The notes under the pieces: generated by a model
Seen by the model: only the letters and a program-made list of their open reading frames with translations
What the model was told of the DNA's origin: nothing
Database searches by the model: none
DNA from: an uncultured Pelagibacteraceae bacterium
GTDB lineage: Bacteria > Pseudomonadota > Alphaproteobacteria > Pelagibacterales > Pelagibacteraceae
Direction of reading: 5' to 3'
DNA length: 64,000 nucleotides
Assembly (NCBI GenBank): GCA_902543245.1
Contig: CACBXQ010000002.1
Span: forward strand, 62,001-126,000
Made by a program: the position numbers and the translations under genes
Shown here: positions 53,731 through 61,982 of the stretch, piece after piece
Numbering within the stretch: the first letter of the stretch is position 1
Layout of the letters: each line of letters begins with the position of its first letter

Positions 53731-54669
53731 ATGAAAGTAGGGATATTTTTAAGTTATATTGGCTTGGGATCTAACATTATGCATCTTGCATATTGTCATG
53801 AAATTGCAAAAAAATATGGACCAGTAACAGTCATTACAATCTGCAAAAACTTTAAAGAGGCAGTTAATAATGATCCAAATATAAAAGAAGTTATTTATTT
53901 AGATAAATATTATAAAAAGTTTTCTGATATATTTAGACTTAGTAAAGAATTATCTAAGTGTGATTTGGATACAATATTTATTTTTTACCCAAGTTTAAGA
54001 TTTTACCTAGCTAGTAAACTCGCAAAAATAAAAAATATAAATTCCTATCCTTTTTTCATAAAAAAGAATTTGCATTTAGTAAACACAGCAAAGAAATTTG
54101 TAGAAAAAAAATTAAATATTAAAGTCTGTCCGACTGAAACAATATTTTATGTAAATCCAGAAGATAAGAAAAATGCTGAAAAAAAAATGGATAAATCAGT
54201 AAAAAATATTGTCGTAGGAGCAGGTTCTTCAGGTCCAACAACAAAATGGGGAGAAAGAAATTATATTGATTTATTAAAAAGATTAAATAATCATGGTAAA
54301 TTTTATTTTTATATTCAGTGTGGTCCAGAAGAAAGTATCATCAGCGATACAATAATTAAAGAGGTAGGAGAAAATAAATGCGAAACATTAAGCAATAAAA
54401 AAATTAAAGACCTAATTCCAATTGTTTCAAATTGTGATTTATATATTGGAAATGATTCTTTCGGGCATCATATTACTAGTCAATGTGGAATACCCAGTTT
54501 AATTTTACTTCTTGATACACCTAGAGCTTACACAGACTATAGCATTAATCAGTATCAAATTTTACCTAATGAAATTAACATAAATAAAATTACCCATGAT
54601 GTTGCAATATCACCAGATCGTATAAAAGTTGATGATGTTTTTAATAAAATAATTTCTATAATTAATTAA
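53731..54669 (+). CDS. Glycosyltransferase family 9 (heptosyltransferase-like)
   Basis: 312 residues. The N-terminal segment GLGSNIMHLAYCHEIAKKYG resembles the GD.I...P....L...P start of the GT9 family. VGAGSSGPTTKWGERNYIDLLKRL matches the P-G....KrWp...f..l nucleotide-sugar region, and YIGNDSFGHHITSQCGIPSLIL matches the GnDsG..H.a...g.p...lf signature. It probably transfers a sugar to the LPS core; the acceptor is unknown. It stands alone on the plus strand and ends three bases before the convergent J-domain gene. Confidence 0.82.
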   Translation: MKVGIFLSYIGLGSNIMHLAYCHEIAKKYGPVTVITICKNFKEAVNNDPNIKEVIYLDKYYKKFSDIFRLSKELSKCDLDTIFIFYPSLRFYLASKLAKIKNINSYPFFIKKNLHLVNTAKKFVEKKLNIKVCPTETIFYVNPEDKKNAEKKMDKSVKNIVVGAGSSGPTTKWGERNYIDLLKRLNNHGKFYFYIQCGPEESIISDTIIKEVGENKCETLSNKKIKDLIPIVSNCDLYIGNDSFGHHITSQCGIPSLILLLDTPRAYTDYSINQYQILPNEININKITHDVAISPDRIKVDDVFNKIISIIN

Positions 54670-54672
54670 TTG

Positions 54673-55182
54673 TCAAGCATCTTTTGTTAAAACTTCTTTT
54701 GCCTCATTCACAATTGATGCTAATCTTGTTAATTCAGGGCTAATATCTGGATGAACTTTTTTCATAATTTTTTTGTAAGCGTTAACAATCTCTGTTTTTG
54801 AATATTTTTTATTAGGATTTAAATTTAATATTTTATAAGCCTCAGATTTTGACATATTTGTAGAATTAGATGAATTATTAGCTCCATTAAAATTAAATCT
54901 ACCGGAAGCTTTTAGTATTTGCAGCAAGTTCCATATTCTAAATATTTGAAATAAAGTTAATCCTGCCTTAGTTTTTATCAAAGGCAAAATCATCATCAAA
55001 AAGGGTAATGAAAAGATATATCTTCCTCCAAATGCCATTAAAAGTGCTAAAACTCCAAATATTACAATCCAAAATTTTCTTAATACTGTCGTTATTTTTT
55101 TACTTGATGCGCCACGAAACCAATTGATAAAAAATATAAATGCTATTAATAAAATAACAATTAATAATATTGCTGAATTCAT
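54673..55182 (-). CDS. Membrane-anchored J-domain protein
   Basis: 169 residues. An N-terminal helix and a second hydrophobic stretch (about 5-19 and 38-75) are followed by a linker rich in Asn/Ser and a C-terminal J-domain (about 110-169), with the HPD motif in KVHPDIS. The layout resembles alphaproteobacterial TIM14/DjlA-like membrane DnaJ proteins that recruit DnaK to the membrane. It is divergent from the oligopeptidase gene with only seven bases between the starts. Confidence 0.88.
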   Translation of the reverse strand: MNSAILLIVILLIAFIFFINWFRGASSKKITTVLRKFWIVIFGVLALLMAFGGRYIFSLPFLMMILPLIKTKAGLTLFQIFRIWNLLQILKASGRFNFNGANNSSNSTNMSKSEAYKILNLNPNKKYSKTEIVNAYKKIMKKVHPDISPELTRLASIVNEAKEVLTKDA

Positions 55183-55189
55183 AATTATA

Positions 55190-57268
55190 ATGAAAATACC
55201 ACAACTGAAAAAAAAAAGTGATACTAAATCATGTCACAACATTTCCTGGGAAGATCACTACAGCTGGGTTCATCAGGCAGATATATTGGAAGTTTTAAAA
55301 GATAATTCAAAACTTAATCCAGAAGTAAGGAAATATCTAGAAGACGAAAATAATTATACTGAGGAATATTTCAAATACACGAAGCAAATTCAAAAAAGGA
55401 TATTTAACGAGATCAAGGGAAGGATAAAATTAGATGACGAGTCTCTTCCGGTGAAAGATAGGAATTACGAGTATTGGAGCAAAACAACTTCAAAAGGAAA
55501 TTATTCTATTAGATTAAGGAAGAAGATTGGGACTAATTATGTCGAGGAATATTGGAATGGTGACAAAGAAAAAGAAAAGTTAAATACTGAATATTTTGGT
55601 ATTGGAGACCTAGAAGTAAGTTATAACGACAAAGTACTTGGATACTCATTAGATCTTAAAGGATCAGAATATTTTACTATTCATTTAAGGGATATAGATT
55701 CTAATAATTTAATATCAGATAAAATATATGATACTTCTGGTTCAATTACTTTCAGTCTAGATGATAAATATATTTTTTATTCAAAACTTGATGAAAATCA
55801 TAGACCAAGAAAAATTTTTAGACACAAAATTGGAACACCTGTTACAAAAGATGAATTAATTTTTGAGGAAAAAACTGAAGCTTTTACAGTAAGTATGTAT
55901 TTAAGCTCGGATGAAAAGTATTATTTTATTAGTTCTTCAGATCATAATACATCGGAACAATATTATTTTGATGTTAAAGAGGAAAATCCAAAACCAAAAT
56001 TAATAATTAAAAGAGAAAAGGGTATTATGTATTCAATAAATTCATGGGATAATAATTTCTATAATCACACAAATAAAAATGCTGAAGATTTTAAAATTGA
56101 TAAATGTGAAAACTTAAATGAACAAAGGTGGGAAACTTATATTCCTGCTAAAGATGAGGTTCTTATTGGAGATTTAGTTTTTTTAAAAGATTGGATCCTT
56201 AGAAGTGAACAATCAAATGCTTTAAATAAGATATTTGTTAAAAATATTAAGGATAATACAGAAGAAGAAATAAAATTTGAAAATGAAAAAGTTATTTCTC
56301 CTGGCTTATCACTCATACAAAGAAATAGGGATACTAATTTAATTTACTTGAGTTATTCTTCGCCAAAAACCCAAAGCAGAACTTATCTATATAATTTAAA
56401 GAATAAAGATAGAAAGTTATTAAAAGAACAAGAAATACCATCTGGCCACAATCCAGATGATTATATTGTGGAACGGTTAGAATGTATTGCTCATGATGGA
56501 GTAAAAATACCAATAACAATAACGAGAAATAAAAATACTAAAATTGATGGATCTGCAAATTTATTATTATATGGTTACGGATCATACGGACATTCAATTC
56601 CCCCAACTTTTTCCTCCTCAAGGTTTAGTTTAATAGACAGAGATATTATTTGGGTGACCGCACATATAAGAGGTGGAATGGAAAGAGGTATGAAGTGGTG
56701 GAAAAATGGAAAATTATTAAATAAGAAAAATACATTTAAAGATTATATTTCAGTAGCAAAATATTTGATTGAAAAAAAATATACATCTAAAAAGAAAATT
56801 ATTGGAATGGGCGGCTCTGCTGGAGGATTATTAATGGGAGCTGTTGTCAATGAAGAACCAAATCTATTCTTAGGAATGATTATGGCAGTACCTTTTGTAG
56901 ATTCATTAACTACTAACCTAGATCACTCTTTGCCCTTAACAATTGGAGAATTTGATGAATTTGGTAACGCAAAAGATAATAAAGATCATTTCGATTATAT
57001 TTATTCCTATTCGCCATACCACAATATAAAAAAAATGGATTATCCCAATATACTTATTACAACTAGTTTAAGTGATAATAGAGTTTTATTTGATGAACCT
57101 ACAAAGTTTACAGCTAAGTTAAGAGAATTCAAAACCGACAAAAATTTATTATTTTTAAAAACAGAAATGAATGCTGGTCACGGTGGTAAGTCTGGAAGAG
57201 ATGGTGCTATTGAAGAACTAGCATTTGATTACACTTTTATTTTAAAAATTACAGAAAAGCTTATTTAA
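55190..57268 (+). CDS. ptrB: Oligopeptidase B (prolyl oligopeptidase family S9A)
   Basis: About 692 residues from the ATG at 55190. The N-terminal beta-propeller contains WEDHYSWVHQADILEVLKD and YYRRT-like YEYWSKTTSKGNYSIRL. The C-terminal alpha/beta hydrolase has the nucleophile S543 in GMGGSAGGLLMGA, Asp in DNRVLFDEPTK and His in NAGHGGKSGRDG. It cleaves short peptides after basic residues in the cytoplasm. The frame extends upstream to 55124, but that start lies inside the divergent J-domain gene and would give a non-conserved extension. Confidence 0.93.
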   Translation: MKIPQLKKKSDTKSCHNISWEDHYSWVHQADILEVLKDNSKLNPEVRKYLEDENNYTEEYFKYTKQIQKRIFNEIKGRIKLDDESLPVKDRNYEYWSKTTSKGNYSIRLRKKIGTNYVEEYWNGDKEKEKLNTEYFGIGDLEVSYNDKVLGYSLDLKGSEYFTIHLRDIDSNNLISDKIYDTSGSITFSLDDKYIFYSKLDENHRPRKIFRHKIGTPVTKDELIFEEKTEAFTVSMYLSSDEKYYFISSSDHNTSEQYYFDVKEENPKPKLIIKREKGIMYSINSWDNNFYNHTNKNAEDFKIDKCENLNEQRWETYIPAKDEVLIGDLVFLKDWILRSEQSNALNKIFVKNIKDNTEEEIKFENEKVISPGLSLIQRNRDTNLIYLSYSSPKTQSRTYLYNLKNKDRKLLKEQEIPSGHNPDDYIVERLECIAHDGVKIPITITRNKNTKIDGSANLLLYGYGSYGHSIPPTFSSSRFSLIDRDIIWVTAHIRGGMERGMKWWKNGKLLNKKNTFKDYISVAKYLIEKKYTSKKKIIGMGGSAGGLLMGAVVNEEPNLFLGMIMAVPFVDSLTTNLDHSLPLTIGEFDEFGNAKDNKDHFDYIYSYSPYHNIKKMDYPNILITTSLSDNRVLFDEPTKFTAKLREFKTDKNLLFLKTEMNAGHGGKSGRDGAIEELAFDYTFILKITEKLI

Positions 57269-57340
57269 TTTTATCTATTGAAAATTAATAAAGAGTTACT
57301 ACATGTATAATGAAGTTGCCTAATGGGGCTTCAAAAATAA

Positions 57341-57365
57341 CCTTGCTAACAAAGGAGGAAATATG
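57341..57365 (+). promoter_or_regulatory. Candidate ROSE-type RNA thermometer at the hsp20 ribosome binding site
   Basis: CCTTGCT at 57341-57347 can pair with AGGAGG at 57353-57358 in the ROSE manner: C-G, C-G, U-A, U-G, a bulged G (57345), C-G and U-A, closing on an AACAA loop. The paired AGGAGG is the ribosome binding site of the ATG at 57363. UUGCU with a bulged G opposite the Shine-Dalgarno is the defining core of ROSE elements, heat-melting switches of small heat-shock genes in proteobacteria. A shorter alternative stem CCUU/AAGG is possible but buries only part of the site. Confidence 0.7.
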
Positions 57366-57806
57366 ACAAGTAGGGATCTATCTATATTTAATTCGCTAAG
57401 ACCATTTTCAATTGGTTTCGACGATATGTTCGATCAGTTTGAAAATATGCTTGGAAATGGTGGATTAACTATGCAATCAAACTACCCACCTTATAACATT
57501 AGAAAGACAGGAAAAGATAACTATTCAATAGAAGTTGCTCTTGCTGGATTTAATAAAAATGATGTTGAGGTAGAGTTTGAAGACAATTTACTAACAGTAA
57601 GAACAAAACAGATTAGTAAATCAGAAAATAATAACGATGGCGAAATTCTTCATAAAGGAATTTCTCAAAGACAATTTGCGAGATCATTTACAATTGCTGA
57701 CGACGTTAAAGTTAATGATGCTCAGTTAAAAGATGGCCTTTTGACAATTGCATGTGAGAGAATAATACCAGAGCATAAAAAAAAGAAACTTATAGAAATT
57801 AAGTAA
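57363..57806 (+). CDS. Small heat-shock protein Hsp20 (IbpA-like)
   Basis: 147 residues. The N-terminal SRDLSIFNSLRPFSIGFDDMF region is the IbpA-type start, then the alpha-crystallin domain (about 40-130) with PPYNIRKTG, YSIEVALAGFNKNDVEVEFEDNLLTV and the final GLLTIACER, and a C-terminal KLIEIK tail standing in for the I-X-I anchor. It holds unfolding proteins for DnaK/ClpB. The leader contains a TATAAT (57306-57311) and a ROSE-type hairpin masking the Shine-Dalgarno. It ends at a shared bidirectional hairpin. Confidence 0.96.
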   Translation: MTSRDLSIFNSLRPFSIGFDDMFDQFENMLGNGGLTMQSNYPPYNIRKTGKDNYSIEVALAGFNKNDVEVEFEDNLLTVRTKQISKSENNNDGEILHKGISQRQFARSFTIADDVKVNDAQLKDGLLTIACERIIPEHKKKKLIEIK

Positions 57807-57817
57807 TTCTTAACCTT

Positions 57818-57843
57818 ACTTGTGGGGAGTTTTCCCCACAAGT
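57818..57843. terminator. Bidirectional hairpin terminator between hsp20 and lipoprotein gene
   Basis: ACTTGTGGGGA (57818-57828) and TCCCCACAAGT (57833-57843) form a perfect 11-bp stem with a four-base loop. The stem is unusually GC-rich for this window. It fills the 37-base gap between two convergent genes and so can end transcription from both sides; T residues follow only weakly (TTTAAATA) on the plus strand. Confidence 0.8.
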
Positions 57844-58152
57844 TTAAATACATCCATTTGAAGAATATTTTATAATAGTATTTTCATCACTTACTTCAAA
57901 TTTTCTTTCACATAATACTGTATACTTTGAAGTTTTATAAACTAAAACTTTATTACCATTTTCTGAGTAATGTGTTTCTGATGGTTGTCCCATATCGTTT
58001 TTTAATTCTTCTATACTTCTTCCAAGAAATTTGGATAGCATATCATCTTCTTTTTTAATTATTTTCTCTGATTTTTTTTTCACGGCCTGACAACCAGATA
58101 AAATAACTATTGAAAAAAAAGATATTAAAAAGATTGAAAATATTTTTTTCAT
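57844..58152 (-). CDS. Putative lipoprotein, unidentified
   Basis: 102 residues with a lipoprotein signal peptide ending in the lipobox LSGC (acylated Cys about residue 21). The mature part has a KKKSEKIIKKEDD linker, then LGRSIEELKNDMGQPSETHYSENGNKVLVYKTSKYTVLCERKF, which resembles the SmpA/BamE-like fold pattern (G.s..el...lG.P). That link is weak. Two Cys near the end could form a disulfide. It ends at the shared terminator with hsp20 and is divergent from the purine permease. Confidence 0.75.
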   Translation of the reverse strand: MKKIFSIFLISFFSIVILSGCQAVKKKSEKIIKKEDDMLSKFLGRSIEELKNDMGQPSETHYSENGNKVLVYKTSKYTVLCERKFEVSDENTIIKYSSNGCI

Positions 58153-58273
58153 AATGAAACTCCTAAATATTTAATTGATTCTAACTTTATAGTTGAAATA
58201 TGTTAATAATTTGTTCAATTTTAAAGCATTGCTTGAAAGAATCACATAAATAGTAGTCTTTAGGAGGAGATAA

Positions 58274-59563
58274 ATGTTAGATAAATATTTTAATTATAAA
58301 AAGTACAAAACAGATTTTAGGACTGAGGTTGTTGCAGGAGTGTCTACTTTCCTGACCATGGCCTATATCATGTTTTTAAATCCTGTTATCTTAGCAGATG
58401 GAGGATTTGATTTTGGTGGAGTTTTTACAGCAACTGCATTAGCAACCGCTTTGGCGTGTTTTATTGCTGCTTTTTATGCTAAAACTTGGCCAGTTGGTTT
58501 GGCTCCAGGAATGGGGATAAATGCTTTTATTGCTTATGGAGTATGTTTAGGTATGGAATATACACCTGCAGAAGCTTTGGGAGCTGTCTTGGTAGCTGGA
58601 GTTGTTTTCTTAATAATATCATTAACACCCATAAGAGCTTGGTTGATAAACTCGATACCAAAAAGTTTAAAACTTGGGATTGGTGCCGGTATTGGTCTTT
58701 TTCTCGCAATAATTGGTTTTGAAATTATGGGATTAACTGCGGACAATCCTGTAACTCTTGTTCAGCTAGGTGACTTGTCTAATCCATTATTATTACTAGG
58801 TGCAGGAGCGTTCATTTCAATGATTGTCATGGAAAAATTTAATATCAAAGGAAATATAATAATTGGTATTGTTGCCTTTAGTGCAATAGCTTGGATAACT
58901 GGCTTTGCAAACTTCAATGGAGTTGTTTCGGCACCACCGCCAATGACTCATTTGATGACTTTTGATTTAGGAGCTGCTTTAAGCGCATCGATGGTAACAG
59001 TAATCTTTACTTTATTTTTCATAGATTTTTTTGATACTGCTGGAACACTAACCAGTGTTGCTAATGTTGCAGGAAAAATTGGGAGTGATGGAAAAATAAA
59101 AGACATAGATAAGGCAATGTTATCAGACAGTGTGTCTACAGTAGCAGGATCAATGCTTGGAACTTCGACAGTAACTACTTATGTTGAAAGTGCAGCCGGA
59201 GTGAAAGCGGGTGGACGAACAGGAATGACATCGCTAGTAATAGGTGTATTATTTTTGTTGTGCCTGTTTTTTAGTCCTTTGGCAACATCTTTGCCCAAAG
59301 AAATTGATGGAGCGGCCTTGATTTACATTGCTACTTTATTTGTTAGAAATATTACAGATATTGATTGGGATGATATAGCTGAATCTGGTCCTGCTGTTCT
59401 TGCAATGATTGCAATGCCTTTTACTTATTCGATTTCTAATGGAATAGCTTTAGCATTTGTTTCTTATGCATTAATAAAAATATTTACTGGAAAATTTAAC
59501 ACTACAAGTCCTGCAATTTGGGTAATCGCAGCACTTAGTGTCATAAGTTTTGCGGTAGCTTAA
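58274..59563 (+). CDS. NCS2 purine permease, AzgA/GhxP type
   Basis: 429 residues, 12-14 membrane segments. TEVVAGVSTFLTMAYIMFLNPVIL is the canonical AzgA-type start. PVGLAPGMGINAFIAYGV, FIDFFDTAGTL and GTSTVTTYVESAAGVKAGGRTGMTS are the substrate-binding and signature blocks of the adenine/guanine/hypoxanthine permease branch. Proton-driven import of purine bases fits the convergent purine phosphoribosyltransferase downstream. AGGAGG (58262-58267) gives a good ribosome binding site. The 121-base upstream gap shows no purine riboswitch that I can recognise. Confidence 0.92.
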   Translation: MLDKYFNYKKYKTDFRTEVVAGVSTFLTMAYIMFLNPVILADGGFDFGGVFTATALATALACFIAAFYAKTWPVGLAPGMGINAFIAYGVCLGMEYTPAEALGAVLVAGVVFLIISLTPIRAWLINSIPKSLKLGIGAGIGLFLAIIGFEIMGLTADNPVTLVQLGDLSNPLLLLGAGAFISMIVMEKFNIKGNIIIGIVAFSAIAWITGFANFNGVVSAPPPMTHLMTFDLGAALSASMVTVIFTLFFIDFFDTAGTLTSVANVAGKIGSDGKIKDIDKAMLSDSVSTVAGSMLGTSTVTTYVESAAGVKAGGRTGMTSLVIGVLFLLCLFFSPLATSLPKEIDGAALIYIATLFVRNITDIDWDDIAESGPAVLAMIAMPFTYSISNGIALAFVSYALIKIFTGKFNTTSPAIWVIAALSVISFAVA

Positions 59564-59575
59564 CTTCAAATATTT

Positions 59576-59613
59576 ACAGGGTTAGTGAAAACTAACCCTG
59601 TTTATTTTTTTTT
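59576..59613. terminator. Hairpin terminator shared by purine permease and phosphoribosyltransferase
   Basis: ACAGGGTTAGT (59576-59586) and ACTAACCCTGT (59591-59601) form a perfect 11-bp stem on a GAAA tetraloop, followed by a T-rich run to 59613. It ends the plus-strand permease message 13 bases after its stop. The minus-strand phosphoribosyltransferase stop (TAG, 59592-59594) and its final Gln and Gly codons lie inside the same stem. Confidence 0.9.
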
Positions 59614-60119
59614 ATAATTTCTTCAATACTTAATTCTTCGTAATGTTCAGTTGGCTGAACTATCCATGGATCGTCATTTAATTTTACAGGACAAAAATCA
59701 GGGGAAAATTTTGAAGATTTTTTTTTCCACAAACATGCTGTTTTAATTTGTTTTATATTTTCTTTTACTGGCTCGTATTTCAATAACCATTCCACACTTT
59801 TATTTAATGTTAATCCAGTATCAGATAAGTCATCAACTAATAATATTCTTTCGAAGTCTTTCTGTGAGGCTATTGAGCTTATCTCTCTTGAAAAAACTAG
59901 TTCTCCTTGTTTATCTTCCATTCCTTTTCCAGAGTAACTTTGAATAACTATATAAGCAGTCGGTAGCTTAAATATTCTTGATAAAATATCTATAATCGGG
60001 GCAGCTCCTCTCATTATGCCAACAAGAACTGTTGGTTTATAGCTTTTACTAACATCTATGGCTAATTTTTCTACTGTTTGTAAATACTCTTTGAAATTTA
60101 TAACTAACTTATCTGCCAT
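59592..60119 (-). CDS. Purine phosphoribosyltransferase (Gpt-like)
   Basis: About 175 residues from the ATG at 60119 (MADKLVINF). The PRPP-binding motif is ILLVDDLSDTGLTL (about 89-102), with VLVGIMRGAAPIIDILS upstream as the first phosphate loop. The pattern fits the xanthine/guanine phosphoribosyltransferase branch. It converts purine bases to nucleotides, matching the purine permease it faces. The frame can open earlier at 60134. The stop lies in the shared terminator. Confidence 0.85.
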   Translation of the reverse strand: MADKLVINFKEYLQTVEKLAIDVSKSYKPTVLVGIMRGAAPIIDILSRIFKLPTAYIVIQSYSGKGMEDKQGELVFSREISSIASQKDFERILLVDDLSDTGLTLNKSVEWLLKYEPVKENIKQIKTACLWKKKSSKFSPDFCPVKLNDDPWIVQPTEHYEELSIEEIIKKNKQG

Positions 60120-60162
60120 AAAAATTGTTATCATAGTTAAAAAAAATAAAAAAGGAGATTTT

Positions 60163-60450
60163 ATGAAAGGTTACTGGGTTTGTACCTACGAAAAAATTAA
60201 TAATGAGGAAAAATTAAAGGAATACGCTCTCAAAGCAAAACCAGCAGTGGAGAAGCACCTAGGTAAATTTTTAGTAAGAGGAGGTCAAAATAGAACTGCT
60301 GAAGGAATTAATTCGCCTAGGGTGGTTGTAGTTGAATTTAAAGATTTTAATACTGCAATCAAGTGTTATGATTCAAATGAGTATCAAGAAGCGCATGATA
60401 TATTGAATGGTCATGTAGTTAGACATCACCAAATAGTTGAGGGTAGCTAA
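60163..60450 (+). CDS. DUF1330 family protein
   Basis: 95 residues from the ATG at 60163, which has AGGAGA about five bases upstream (AAAAGGAGATTTTATG). The sequence GYWVCTYEKINNEEKLKEYA, LGKFLVRGG, VVVEFKDFNTAIKCYDSNEYQ is the DUF1330 (dimeric ferredoxin-like barrel) pattern. Function unknown. The frame extends into the divergent phosphoribosyltransferase, but the ribosome binding site fixes the start. Its stop overlaps the convergent glycosylase stop by four bases (CTAA). Confidence 0.9.
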   Translation: MKGYWVCTYEKINNEEKLKEYALKAKPAVEKHLGKFLVRGGQNRTAEGINSPRVVVVEFKDFNTAIKCYDSNEYQEAHDILNGHVVRHHQIVEGS

Positions 60451-61073
60451 TATTGTATAGGATCATCATCAATTGATCTCCAAAGATACCACGTTGCTAC
60501 TGAACAATATGGTGTGAATTTTTTTTGTAATTTTTTTACAAATGAATTTGGTGGAAAATATTTTTTACCATAATTATTTGATATAGCTCTTAATAAACCT
60601 ATATCTTGAACAGGCCAAATATTAGATCTATTGTACGTAAATAAAAGTATCATCTCCGCAGACCATCTACCGATCTGTCTTAATTCAGATAAATATTCAA
60701 TTGCTTGCTCATCTGACATATGCTTTATTAAATGTGGTTTAAATTCTTTCTTAATCATTTTCTTTGCTAAAGATTTTATCCCTTTAACTTTTTGTCTACT
60801 TAAACCACAACTTTTCAATTGTGAAAAAGTTAAACTGTTAATGGTAGTAGGAGAGATTTTGTTTTTACATTTTTTTTTAAATTTTAGGAATACTGAATTT
60901 GCCGCAGCCACACTTATTTGTTGACCTATAATACTGTTGCACAAAGATAAAAAAATATTTTTTCGAGTAGTTAGGCTTGCATCAGAGTATTTTTCAATTA
61001 ATTTTTTCATCACCTTATCTTTCTCAGATAAATATTTCTTTGCTTTATTCCAATATAAAGGTGTTTTACTCAT
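60447..61073 (-). CDS. DNA-3-methyladenine glycosylase II (AlkA-like, HhH-GPD)
   Basis: 208 residues, only the HhH-GPD domain without the AlkA N-terminal TATA-like domain. ICNSIIGQQISVAAANSVF-like segment SLCNSIIGQQISVAAAN, helix-hairpin-helix LRQIGRWSAEMILLF and the catalytic Asp in VQDIGLLRAI are conserved. It removes alkylated purines. The C-terminus AVATWYLWRSID is the usual ending. It overlaps the downstream start region of the upstream DMT gene end by eight bases, forming a two-gene minus-strand unit. Confidence 0.9.
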   Translation of the reverse strand: MSKTPLYWNKAKKYLSEKDKVMKKLIEKYSDASLTTRKNIFLSLCNSIIGQQISVAAANSVFLKFKKKCKNKISPTTINSLTFSQLKSCGLSRQKVKGIKSLAKKMIKKEFKPHLIKHMSDEQAIEYLSELRQIGRWSAEMILLFTYNRSNIWPVQDIGLLRAISNNYGKKYFPPNSFVKKLQKKFTPYCSVATWYLWRSIDDDPIQY

Positions 61074-61947
61074 GTCGCGCTATAGTAACTTGATTTTTAT
61101 GATGTATTTCACGTCTAAAAATTATTATTGAAGAAATAATTACTAAAGCTGCCCCCAAAAGAGTTTTAACTGTAGGAACTTCTCCCCATATAAAATATCC
61201 AAATATTATTGCAAACACTAAGGCTAAATATTTCAAAGGTGTAACCAAAGAAACTTCAGAATATTTATAGGATTGACTTAACCATAAATTTGCAACACCT
61301 CCAAAAATACCTACTAGAGACAAGATCACTAGATCATTTAAGCTCGGCATTACCCAGCCGTAAGGTATCGTTAGAAAACTTAGTAAAGTTATTGCAACTG
61401 AAAAATAAAGTGAAATCAACCAAACTGGTTCTGATGTGGATAGTTGTCTTATAGCAATTGCAACATAAGATAAGCCTAAACAAAAAATTATTGGGTAGAG
61501 GTAATAAATATTTAAGGAGCTAAATCCAGGTTCAGTAATTACTATTATCCCAATAAAACCTACTAATACTGCCAACCATCTATAAAAACCAACTTTTTCT
61601 TTTAATAAAAAAATCGAAAAAATCGTAGTAAATATTGGTGCAGCAAATGAAATACTGACAACTGTTGCCAAAGGTAAATTTCTTAATGCAGTAAAAATTG
61701 CAACTAAAGCAATTAACCCAAATATACATCTTAAAAAATGTAGACCAGCTCTTTTTGTATAATAAAAATTTTTACGTCTTTCAGGTGGAATGATAAAAAA
61801 ATAAAAAACAATTCCAAAAAAACCTCTAAAAAATAACACTTGCCCTAATGGATAATCTTCAGACCACTTAACGATAATATCCATAACTGAAAATGCACAC
61901 ACAGATAGAAACATGTACAAAAAGCCCAATTGATTTTTAGACAACAT
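61066..61947 (-). CDS. DMT superfamily transporter (EamA family)
   Basis: About 293 residues from the ATG at 61947 (MLSKNQLGFLYMFL), ten membrane helices in two EamA repeats: the first includes YPLGQVLFFRGFFGIVFYFF and ALRNLPLATVVSISFAAPIFTTIFS, the second VANLWLSQSYKYSEVSLVTPLKYLALVFAIIFGYFIWGE. The substrate cannot be read. The frame reaches 61995, but that start would overlap the divergent msrA gene. Confidence 0.9.
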   Translation of the reverse strand: MLSKNQLGFLYMFLSVCAFSVMDIIVKWSEDYPLGQVLFFRGFFGIVFYFFIIPPERRKNFYYTKRAGLHFLRCIFGLIALVAIFTALRNLPLATVVSISFAAPIFTTIFSIFLLKEKVGFYRWLAVLVGFIGIIVITEPGFSSLNIYYLYPIIFCLGLSYVAIAIRQLSTSEPVWLISLYFSVAITLLSFLTIPYGWVMPSLNDLVILSLVGIFGGVANLWLSQSYKYSEVSLVTPLKYLALVFAIIFGYFIWGEVPTVKTLLGAALVIISSIIIFRREIHHKNQVTIARHE

Positions 61948-61982
61948 AAGAATAATTTTATTTAAAAACAAATTAATTAGCA

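Noticed and set aside
57311..57333. Second hairpin TGAAG...CTTCA as an upstream ROSE stem
   Set aside because: Its 5' arm overlaps the TATAAT -10 element, so a transcript from that promoter would lack it. Only the hairpin at 57341-57358 was kept.
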